From: Microglena sp. YARC
Lineage: Eukaryota; Chlorophyta; Chlorophyceae; Chlamydomonadales; Chlamydomonadaceae
Direction: 5' to 3'
Length of the DNA: 64,000 nucleotides
Assembly (NCBI GenBank): GCA_022414725.1
Contig: CM039462.1
Location: 183,213,657 to 183,277,656 of the forward strand
Numbering within the stretch: position 1 is the first letter of the stretch; each line of letters begins with the position of its first letter. The notes under the pieces were generated by a model that saw nothing but the letters and a program-made list of their open reading frames with translations, was not told the DNA's origin and did no database searches. This document shows positions 38,370 to 49,600 of this stretch, one piece after another. Made by a program: the position numbers and the translations under genes.

Positions 38370-39830
38370 TCTGATGTTGTGAAGGTGGTGGAGAGCAGGG
38401 TACTACTAAGCGCGCCCGGCAGCGCGGTGCCGCGCTGCCTTTTTGAGCCCCTCTGCGCGTTTCGCGCATTTTTTCAACCCCCTGTGGGCGCAGCGCGCAC
38501 TTTTTGCACTTTTTGCACTAAAAGCGCTGACCTATTCGACGTTTGTGCGCTTTGAGCGCTGACCAATTTGGCAAAAAGTAGTACCCTGGTGGAGAGCAAC
38601 GCATTGTCGTTCTATTAGCTTCAGAAGGGATGGGAGCTTGGCTGACTGAATGATGTCAAGAGCTGCGCCTAGGTCTGACTAGTTAATGTTGTGAAGGTGG
38701 TGGAGAGCAACGCATTGTCGTTCTATTAGCTTCAGAAGGGATGGGAGCTTGGCTGACTGAATGATATCAAGAGCTGCGCCTAGGTCTGACTAGTTAATGT
38801 TGTGAAGGTGGTGGAGAGCAACGCATTGTCGTTCTATTAGCTTCAGAAGGGATGGGAGCTTGGCTGACTGAATGATATCAAGAGCTGCGCCTAGGTCTGA
38901 CTAGTTAATGTTGTGAAGGTGGTGGAGAGCAACGCATTGTCGTTCTGTTAGCTTCAGAAGGGATGGGAGCTTGGCTGACTGAATGATATCAAGAGCTGCG
39001 CCTAGGTCTGACTAGTTCATGTTGTGAAGGTGGTGGAGAGAAACGCATTGTCGTTCTATTAGCTTCAGAAGGGATGGGAGCTTGGCTGACTGAATGATAT
39101 CAAGAGCTGCGCCTAGGTCTGACTAGTTAATGTTGTGAAGGTGGTGGAGAGAAACGCATTGTCGTTCTATTAGCTTCAGAAGGGATGGGAGCTTGGCTGA
39201 ATGAATGATATCAAGAGCTGCGCCTAGGTCTGACTAGTTAATGTTGTGAAGGTGGTGGAGAGCAACGCATTGTCGTTCTATTAGCTTCAGAAGGGATGGG
39301 AGCTTGGCTGACTGAATGATATCAAGAGCTGCGCCTAGGTCTGACTAGTTAATGTTGTGAAGGTGGTGGAGAGCAACGCATTGTCGTTCTATTAGCTTCA
39401 GAAGGGATGGGAGCTTGGCTGGATTAATTTAATCAAGTTCTGACTGAATGATATCAAGAGCTGCGCCTAGGTCTGACTAGTCTGATTTTGTGAGGGTGGT
39501 GAAGAGCAACGCATCGTCGTTATACAAGCTTCTAAAATATGGGAGCTTGGCTGGCTTAATGATATCAAGTTCTGCGCCTGGGTCTAACTAGTCTGGTTTT
39601 GTGAAGGTGGTGAAGAGCAACGCATCGTCGTTATACAAGCTTCTAAAAGATGGGAGCTTGGCTGGATTAATTTAATCAAGTTCTGCGCCTAGGTCTGACT
39701 AGTCTGATGTTGTGGAGGTGGTGGAGAGCAACGCATCGCCGTTTCATTAGCTTCAGAAGTATGGGAGCTTAGCTGGCTTAATGATATCAAGTTCTGCGCC
39801 TTTGTCTGACTAGTCTGATGTTGTGTGTGT
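38370..39830 (+). repeat. about 11 tandem copies of the gene B last exon
   Basis: Units of 111 bp (starts near 38591, 38702, 38813 and so on) repeat GAAGGTGGTGGAGAGCAACG, TTAGCTTCAGAAGGGATGGG and AGAGCTGCGCCTAGGTCTGA. The central copies are nearly identical and carry an early stop (TTCTATTAG). The outer copies near 39489 and 39605 are closer to the true exon, and the one at 39489 still reads [16 protein letters not shown] to the stop. This is the largest exon-derived array in the gene. Confidence 0.93.
38398..38586. mobile_element. 189-bp MITE in the last-exon array
   Basis: Ends GGGTACTACT and AGTAGTACCC, with GCGC-rich inner palindromes (AGCGCGCC, GGCGCAGCGCGC). TGGTGGAGAGCA is repeated exactly on both sides (9-12 bp duplication), as for Mutator-like MITEs. 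Confidence 0.72.
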
Positions 39831-40531
39831 GTGTGGGGGGGGGGGGAGGCCTGTTACATGGCTCCAGCAAGCAATTTGGCTGCTCGCCGTCTTTGTCAGT
39901 AAAATAAATTACCAGGTCGGAATAAAGTAATAATAATAACGCCTGGTGGGGCGTGGTATTATGGGGGCCCCGTCTTATAGTGGTATATAACAGGCTGCTA
40001 CTATGACGGGCTGCTACTATACCTGGAAGTTCGGAATGTAAGCTTCTTGGACTTGAACTGGGTTACATAGCTTCGGCCAGCAATATATAAAGCTTATTTG
40101 AAAGAAATGAAATAATAAGTGATTTGTTCGCGTTTACATTTTCCTGTTTTTGTGTTTTTTTTTGCTGCCGAAGACGGCGACCTGCCATGATATCAGGAGG
40201 GGCTAAAGCGAAAAACAACTGATGAACTAATCCCCAAACAATCGTTTTACAGGCGGGGGGCCTGATTCATTCGTGCTTAAGTGATCATACAGTTCAATTA
40301 TACGATTATGACCAAGCAATGCAACACTAAATAAGAAAGTACATGTCTGTCAATATATTTTCAAGTCCCCAACATTTTACCATGTAAATATCATATGGGG
40401 CGGGGGTAAATTGTAGACTCTTCCTCTTTAAATTCTAGAGACCGATTCGTTCAAGTCAAGCAAGTCAAGCGAGTCACCAGTTATAATCTCGTCGATATAC
40501 AGCGTTTTAATTGCTAGAGCCAGAGCTAGAT
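39831..40531. other. region between convergent genes B and C
   Basis: Holds a fragment of family R (39860-39905), a family S fragment (39930-40050), and an inverted family R fragment (40150-40330). 40380-40500 is unique. Polyadenylation signals of both genes should lie near here but none is certain. Confidence 0.5.
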
Positions 40532-40666
40532 CTACATGTTTGAACAAAGCTGATATTGGCCAAGCGCAGCTATAAAGTTACGCATGACACCTGGAACTAA
40601 ATCCTGAAACTCGCCCGAAGGCAAGAATGCTGATCCACTGGCGTGCTCAGATTGAGAGCCACCTTC
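40532..40666 (-). CDS. gene C exon C10 (C-terminus, stop)
   Basis: Acceptor GATACTCAG, stop TAG at 40534-40532, phase 0. Codes EGGSQSEHASGSAFLPSG, then EFQDLVPGVMRNFIAALG and QYQLCSNM. Linkage to C9 rests on phase and strand. Four 5'-end copies lie just upstream. Confidence 0.55.
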   Translation of the reverse strand, partial: EGGSQSEHASGSAFLPSGEFQDLVPGVMRNFIAALGQYQLCSNM

Positions 40667-43600
40667 CTGAGTATCGGCAGGTGCCGTGGGCACGGACTGT
40701 TTGGTGTCAAATGAAGCCACCTTCCTGAGTATCTGCAGGTGTCGTGGGCAGGACTGCTGGTGTCGAAGGGCCACCTTCCTGAGTATCTGCAGGTGCCGTG
40801 GGCAGGACTGCTGGTGTCAAAGAGCCACCTTCCTGAGTATCGGCAGGTGATGTACCACCTTCCTGAGTATCGGCAGGTGATGTATGTACGTTACAGTCCA
40901 GGGGTAGGCCAAATAGGCTAAAGGGACTTGCTCAACCGTTAGGAAAAGCTTAAAAAGAAAAAGCACTGATGAACTGAACCCCAAACGTTGACCGACGGGG
41001 GCTCTGAGTTCGTGCTACAGTGATAATTTAACTCTATATTACAATTAAATCATCATCTCAGGTGCTGTGGGCACGACTGCCAAAACAGGGTTGTCTGGGA
41101 GGGTCTGTTGCGTCACAGATGCAGATCTTGGACCTGAGTGCGTCTCAAGATACACATCTTATAACTGAGCGCGTCTCAAGATGCAGATATTGAAACTGAC
41201 TGCGTCACAAGATACACATTTTATAACTGAGTGTGTCTCAAGATGCATATCTTAGAACTGGGTGTGTCTCAAGATACACATCTAATCATTTAGTGTGTCT
41301 CAAGATGCGTATCTTATACTGAGTGCGTCTCAACATGCAGATCTTAGACCTGAGTGCGTCTCAAGATATAGATCTTATAACTGAGCGCGTCTCAAGATAC
41401 ACATCTGGACTCCCCCTGAACAGCCCTGCTTTTTTATTTTTTATTTTATTGAAAGGAGTTTTACCCCAGGAAGTGTGAACCCATACACAAAACAGCGCCC
41501 ACCGAAAGAAAGGCGGAAAAATCCCTATTGAGTAGGCACCCATTGAAAAGGAGGGGCATGGCAGACCGCTTGCCAGTATGACAGGGTGTCTCAGGGCTGC
41601 AAGCACATCCACGCAATTGCACAAGTAATGATAACGCTTGGTGGGGCATGGTATTATGGGAGCCCCGTCTTACTGCGGTAGAGAATGGGCTGCTACTTAA
41701 CCTGGACAAAGCTAATGCGGCGGTTGACAGCGACCGCGAACACTAAGCACACCCGCAGAGATTTGAACCCGCCACCTTCATCATTTCAACGAGCTCTACC
41801 ATGCATCGAGCCATTCGTCGAAACGGGGATCAGGGATGCAAGCATATCTACGTGATAGTATTCTGTACTCAGGAAAATGGGGTAGTAGTTTTTGTACTGC
41901 TTTTATTTGCTCAGCCTGCAGTCACCAATCAGCCTAAAGGCTGATAGCATAGCTTGAAAAAAAACCGTTGTTTCATGTTCCCAGATTCACAGCCGCACCA
42001 ATGCATCATACTGCAGCTGCCTACAACACACACAGCTGCTCACTGACGATTGCCGGACGGCCTTTTCTATCGAGGCCTGCTGCCTCCCAGATCCACAGCC
42101 ACACCAATGCGTCATACAGCAGCTCCAGAGCTGTGCCGAACCCTACTATCCGCCTTTTCATTACGTGACGATTGTCGGGCGGCTTTTTTACGCCTGTTAC
42201 CTCCCAGATCCACGGCCGCACCATACAGGAGCTCCAGGGCTGTGCCCGCCTTCAACACACGCAGCTGCTTACGCGCCGATTGTCAGCCGGCCTTCTTCTT
42301 CAGGCCCGTTGCCTCCCAGATTCACAGCCGCATCATGCAGCAGCTCCAGGGCTGTGCCCGGCTGTGCCGTCCTTCAACCGACGCGGGTGCTTACGCGACG
42401 GCCATACGAGACCATGGTTCGACGAGAAGCTCGCCGTGAAGTTCCTCACGTTTCTGATGATCTCTCGCGCTGAGTCGTCCAGGAGCCGCGGTGCAGTGTC
42501 ACCCCCCCGCAACACACGCCGGTGCTTCCGCGACGGCCATACGAGACCATGGTTTGACGTGAAGTCCGCCGTTAAGTTCCTCACGTCACTCAGAATCTCT
42601 CGCGCTGAGTCGCCCAGGAGCCGCGGTGCAGTGTCACCCCCCCGCAACATTCTCCGGTGCTTCTGCCACGATTGAGTATCAGCATCGGTGTTGAGGCTGC
42701 GCTCCGATTTGAAGTCTGTAATTGCGTTCAGAAGCACGAGGGCTGCGGACATTTGGGTCGAGAGGGAGACGATCATTGCCGCCGCCCTCTCAGGCGAATC
42801 TAAGCTGCGAACCTTCACGTGATGGGATACCTGTACATGAGTGCATGTGTGTGTGGGGGGGTGGTGTGAGGTGGTGGAGGGTTAGACAATCATTGCCGCC
42901 GCCATACTGTGCATGGGTGTGTGTGTGTGTGGGGGGGGGGGGTGAGGTGGTGGAGGGTTAGACAATCATTGCCCGCCGCGCATACCTGTACATGAGTGCA
43001 TGTGTGTGTAGGGTGGTGGGGTGAGGTGGTGGAGGGTTAGACAATCATTGCCGCCGCCATACCTGTGCATGGGTGTGTGTGGGGGTGGGGTGAGGTGGTG
43101 GAGGGTTAGACAATCATTGCCGCCGCCATACCTGTGCATGGGTGTGTGTGGGGGTGGGGTGAGGTGGTGGAGGGTTAGACAATCATTGCCGCCGCCATAC
43201 CTGTGCATGGGTGTGTGTGTGGGGGGGGGGTGAGGGTGGTGGAGGGTTAGACAATCATTGCCGCCGCCATACCTGTGCATGGGTGTGGGGGGGGGGTGAG
43301 GTGGTGGTGCGTGTACTGTGGGATGGTATGCAGATGGTGCTCAGCCCTTTGGGTCGAGAAGGAGACGATAATTGCCGCCGCCATCTCAGGCGAATCTAGG
43401 CTTCGCACCTTCATGTGATGGGATACCTATGCATGGGTGTGTGTGTGGGGGGGGTGAGGTGGTGATGTGTGTGTGTGTGCATTCTGGTACTAAGACATTT
43501 GGGTCGAGAAGGAGACAATCATCGTTGCTGCCATCTCAGGCGAATCTAGGCTGCATACCTTCACGTGATTGGTACATGCAGGGAACGGCAACTAATATTA

Positions 43601-46600
43601 GCGTTTGAAAAACTAATATTCACTAATATTATTATAGTGTCACAAGAATATTAGTTTTTTAAATAAATTCGAATTTCTGGTGAGACGGCTCGTCCAACTA
43701 ATATTATATAATGTAATTCAATTTAATTTACCAAATATTACATTACATAGCCGACTCCTAGATACATGTGCACGGTGTGTGTGGTGGTGAGGAGGTGGTG
43801 TGTGTGTGTGCGTGTATTCTGGTGCTAAGACATTTGGGTCGAGAGGGAGACGATCATTGCCGCCGCCATCTTAGGCGAATCTAAGATGCGCACCTTGACG
43901 TGATGGGATGCCTGTGCATGTGTGTGTATGTTTTTATGTTGAAAAATGAAAAAACGAAAGACATATTTTTTGTTGTTGCCCGCATTTACATTTTCCTCTG
44001 GTAATCGTTTTTGTACAACCGAAACGGCGAGCAGCCGAATTGATGGCTGGAAATATGCAACAGAAGTTCTAGTACAAGTATAATAGAATAAATAGATTGG
44101 TGCTCTTTTGATACATGTGAATGGGTGTGTGGGGGGGTGATGTGGTGATGTGTGTGTGTGTGTATTCTGATGCTGTTGCAATTGCACTGGCGTAACTCTG
44201 GCGCAGTTCTGGCGCAGTTCTGATGTTTTTCTTTCTGGCGCTATACATATTAAGGGCGCCTGGAGGCGCGTCCCGAATGAAATGATTCGGATCCTTAATT
44301 CTATGTATTTTAATTAATTTAATTTAATTGTATTTAATGTGGTGTGATTTTAATTCGATTTATTCCTTTCCATTTAATTTAATTAACGTGATTTTAATGC
44401 ATGTAATTGCTTTAAATTGCACTGGCGTAACTCTGGCGCAGTTCTGGCGCAGTTCTGATGTTTTTCTTTCTGGCCCTATACATACAGGCAAGGCGAGCAT
44501 TCTGGCGCTATACATACAGGCAAGGCGAGCATTCTGGCGCTACACATACAGGCAAGGCGAGCATTCTGGCGCTATACATACAGGCAAGGCGAGCATTCTG
44601 GCGCTATATACATACGGCAAGGCGAGCATTCTGGCGCTATACATACAGGCAAGGCGAGCATTCTGGCGCTATACATACAGGCAAGGCGAGCATTCTGGCG
44701 CTATACATACAGGCAAGGCGAGCATTCTGGCGCTATACATACAGGCAAGGCGAGCATTCTGGCGCTATACATACAGGCAAGGCGAGCATTCTGGCGCTAT
44801 ACATACAGGCAAGGCGAGCATTCTGGCGCTATACATACAGGCAAGGCGAGCATTCTGGCGCTATACATACAGACAAGGCGAGCATTTGTTGGCGCTACTA
44901 CATACAGGCAAGGCGGAGCATTCTTGCGCTATACATACAGGCAAGGCGAGCATTCTGGCGCTATACATACAGGCAAGGCGAGCATTCTGGCGCTATACAT
45001 ACAGGCAAGGCGAGCATTCTTGCGCTATACATACAGGCAAGGCGAGCATTCTGGCGCTATACATACAGGCAAGGCGAGCATGATATCATATCCCTGGTCA
45101 AACCACCCAAGCAACCACTCCCCCCCCGCCCCCCCCCCCCCACCCTGCCACCACCACCCAGTCACCCTCTCACGTCATTCCCCCACCCACCCCACCAACC
45201 ACCACATGCACAGATTCACCCACCTGGTTCGAATTCGCCATTTACACAGATAGTCACAACTCCCCTTCACCAGCCCTGCCAGTTGGTGCCCTGCCCCCCC
45301 CCCCCCCCCCCCCCCTCTACCACCACACCCAGGCACCCACCACACGCACAGATTCACCCACCTGGTTCGAATGCGCCGTTTACACAGATAGTCACAAGTC
45401 CCCTTCACCAGCCGAGCCAGTTGGGTGCCCTGCCCACCCCCCAACCCCCCCCAACTCACCCACTTCACTCATCCCCCCACCCACCCCGACCCAACACACC
45501 ACACTCCACAGATTCACCCACCTGGTTCCGAATGCGCCATTTACACAGATAGTCGCAACTCCCCTTCACCAGCCGAGCCAGTTGGGTGCCCTCGTGATGA
45601 GTCTTGGTAGGCCACTCTGGCATGAATGCTCGATAATTCACATCACCTCCATGGGCCATTATATAACCTGGGTGTGTAAACACAATGTCAGTACATATTT
45701 GTGTATACATAATTCATAGAATGTCAGTCAGATATCAGTAAATCTTGTTTTTGATACAATGAATATGATGTCGGTAATTGTGATATAATATATATGTTTT
45801 TAATTACAATGAATATAATAATAATTGTGATATTAATAATTGTGATATATATATACCGTATTATATATATATATGGTTTTAATACAATGAATATGATGTC
45901 TTTATGGTAATTGTGATATTGTGGGAGCCCCCACTGTCACCCCGTTGTTCGTTTGTCTGTGCAAACCAATGGTGAGAAAACAGCGATTTTTTTTGAACAT
46001 AATGTATCACATATAGGCGCCACCATATAAACCTGGGTGAATAAACACAATATCAGTAAATCTGTCTTTTACCATTATTAATATAATGGCAGGAAATGTT
46101 TATTTAAATATAAATTAAAAATCATATCAGTAATTATGCTTTAGCGGGAGCCCCAGTGTCACCCCGTTGTCCGTTTTTTTGTGCAAACCGACGTGGTTAG
46201 AAAACATAAATCTTGTATCGCGTCCATTAGTATAATTAAATGTTTTTATATTTATAATTTGTCTATATTAAACAATATGCATGTAAATTATAACTTGTAT
46301 CATGTCCATGCTCCACCATAACCTGGGTGAGTCAGCACAATATCAGCACATGTGTTTTTTGGCGGAGCCCCCCTTCTGGGGGGCGGGAGCTCCAGTGTCA
46401 CCCGATGTCTGTTTGTTTGTGCACTAACGTGGTGAGAAAACAGAATTAAACGAAAAATGAACAGAACTTGGTACCACGTCCATGCACACCAGGTCGGGTA
46501 AGTAAACCTAATGAGAGTAATTGTTTTTCTTCTCCCTTTTCCCTTTTCCCTTTTCCGTGATGTTCACAAATCACATGTCACATGGGTCAAGTTGGGTTTC

Positions 46601-49600
46601 ATAGGCCTAAAGCTAGCTTCAGGTTTGGCCTTCCGACAAGGTAAGGGAGCTGCCTAGAAGCTGCTACGCATAGCCCGAACAAGTTCGATGCAGCGTCGCC
46701 TGCGTCGCTAAAAAATGGCGGAGAGTGTCCGCGACAGAGCAACAGGCGGCAAGGGAAGCGAGTTAGTTACGAGACCGTTGGCTGACGTGTCTGGCTTCAT
46801 CACGGTCAGACGGTCGGTCGACCAGACAAATGGGTAACACTGAGGGCTCCCGCCCCCCAGAAGGGGGGGCTCTGCCAAAAAGAAACAATAACAAAATGCT
46901 AAACCTCTCATCCAAAACCTCTCATCCTAAACCTCTAAATTTTCTGGTAAATGTATTTTACTGCCAAAGACGGCAAGCAGCCAAATTGCTGGCTGAAGCT
47001 ATGTAACCAAGTTCAAATATATATAAGCAAATGCCTTCAAGGTATAAGAGCTTTAGGCAGCCTAAAGGTAGCCTTTAGGGCAGGGTTATGCCTTAGCCTT
47101 CTTGATATCCAAGTTTAAGTTCAAGTACAAAGTCAAGTTCAAGTTCAAGTTCGAAAAGGAAACACTGACAACATGTCTTCCTATATTGCCCCCCCAACCC
47201 AACCCCAACCCCAACCCCAACCTCACCTGGGTCAGTGAACGCGATGTTGTTTTTCCACAGGCACTCACTGATCAGGTGGTCCGAGGCGTTTTTACCTGAA
47301 ATGGGGGGGAAGATGAGGGGGGGGGGGGGGGGGGGGGGGGTGGGGGGTGGGGTGGGGGGGGTGGGGGGGGGGGGGGCATGGCATGGAGTGAAGGTGAGAG
47401 GGGGACATATGTAATGTGTGTGTCGTTTTTGCACTTGCACAGCAGTCACTGATCAGGTGGTCTGAGGCGTTTAAGCTGAAATGGGGGGGAAGATGGGGGG
47501 GGGGGGGGGCATGGAGGAAGGTGAGAGGGGGAAATATGTCTGTCATCCATTTACCACTCACACACTGTGCACTCACTGACGAGGTGGTCTGAGGAGTTTA
47601 GCTGAAATGGGGGGGAAAGATGGGGGGGGGGGGGGGGGGGGGGGGGGGGCGGGGGGCAGTTGGGGGGTGGGCGGGGGGGGGGGGGGTGCAGCGGATGGGG
47701 GGGGGGGGGGCAAGGGGGAAGGTGAGAGGGGGAAATATGTCTGTTTGTCATTTTACCACTCACAATGTCACTCACTGACGAGGTGGTCTGTGAGGTGAAT
47801 TAGCTAAAAACTGGGGGGGAAGATGAGGGGAGGGGGGCAAGGGGGAGGGCGATATTGAGAGGGTAGATAGAAGTATGGGGGGGCATATGGGGGAGGGCTT
47901 AGAGGTGTGGAAAGGTGGAGGGGGAAAAGGGGGAAATTTTGAAAGGGGGAAAGAATGAGGGGGGGGACTTGGGGTGTGGGGTGTGAGGGCGAGAGGGTGA
48001 GCACATCCCTGTTCACATGATTTAAAGAGCGTGCATTTGCGAGTGCCTGTATAGGCAAGGCAAGGCAAATTGGGGGGGTCTTGGTCACCCTTGTATTTTG
48101 GGGGTTTTGGGCACCCTTGTATTTGGCTAAGTGTGTATTTCTGGGTGTATATGTGATGTGTACCGGGACCTCGGCATATCATATGATTTTGACCAAAGGC
48201 GAGTATGATATCATATGATATCATACAAATTGCATTATATGAGATTGCATATAAATGGTAACTTTAGCCTAGTCAGGCTGCCGGCATCGTATGATATCAT
48301 ATTGACTATCGTATGATATCGTATTGCTATCCCTTAATTACTGGTAGGCTGTGTGGTATTCTGGGCGTATTTAAGGGTTGCCGTAGGGGTGTAGAAAAGG
48401 TGCCGGAAGACCGGCAAAAAAACAAATTTGCAGTGTTATCATCATCCACCCAGAAGTTAAAAAACCAGCATACATGCATGTAAGTCCCCAACACTTACAT
48501 ATGATATTTCTATCAGCAGCTGAAGTATTTCATACTTGTAAATTGGACAATTAGTCATTGGCACCATGTGTCTCAAATTTGTAACAATATTAAACTATAA
48601 TAATTTATTTATATAATTAATATAATATATGATTAATATAAACAATTCTAACAAAAAAGGGGGGTGCGCTAATAATCGAAGTTTATTTACACCGTCAATT
48701 GGCCATCACCACTTGCAACCGAACCACCAATATTACGTTGGCACCACCACCAACCACCAACCACCACCAACACATTGCAGGGTATGGGGCGACACGAAGA
48801 TGCCGAGATCTTTCAGAAAATTCTGAAGAGGAGGTTAGCAGAGAATAACAAGTCGGCTAGCTTAGTGTCGTGAGCAGTTCACAAGTCGTAGCGCCACTAA
48901 ACAGTGAGGTACATCTGTGGAATATGTAGGGAGCGGCAAATAGGTCTATGTGGGCCCAGCCGATAGATCTATATAGGTCTATATAGGGCAATATATACCT
49001 ATATCTGCCCTGCCGGTACACCAAGGAGGCCAATCTGGTATCTTTTTTACATGTCCTGTGCTGCATTTCAGGGTACCCTGCACCTTTAAAAAAAATAAAG
49101 GATTTTTTTTTTTTAACATCAAAAATCACTTGTGTCGCTTGTTACTGGCGCGGTCGCGCTCTGAACCCAACGACGTAGCCTCCAAACCAACCCAGGCCCA
49201 GCACCCCTCTACTCCCATCAACACAATCATCAGTTCATCACCATCAGCAATCCAGAATGTCTTTTAACTGTCTAATTTGTTTACTTTTACTCGGTCACAG
49301 TGTGATCCTTGTATCCGTGGGTATATCAGGGTGGGGGGGGGGGGGGTGGGGGGGGGGGCTGGAATTTGAAGACGGTGGACAGCCTAGAGTTCCCTGGCTG
49401 CAAAACATCCATCTGGTCACAATCCAAGCTTGAATACATCATTCAAATTCAACATCATGGCATTCATCATGAGCACATTGTGCTGTCGCCTTGAATCCCT
49501 CAGCCCTATCATTTAGGAGCAGCATGCGTTGTTGACCTCTCTTGAAGGGTGTCTGCGTGGTGTAATCAAGAAGTTCGCAAAGTCCTTCTTGAATGCATCC

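Noticed and set aside
44328..45552. Plus-strand frames of 251 and 364 codons
   Set aside because: They translate a 33-bp minisatellite (a multiple of three), then poly-C. No motif or splice support; the minus strand here holds real gene C material.
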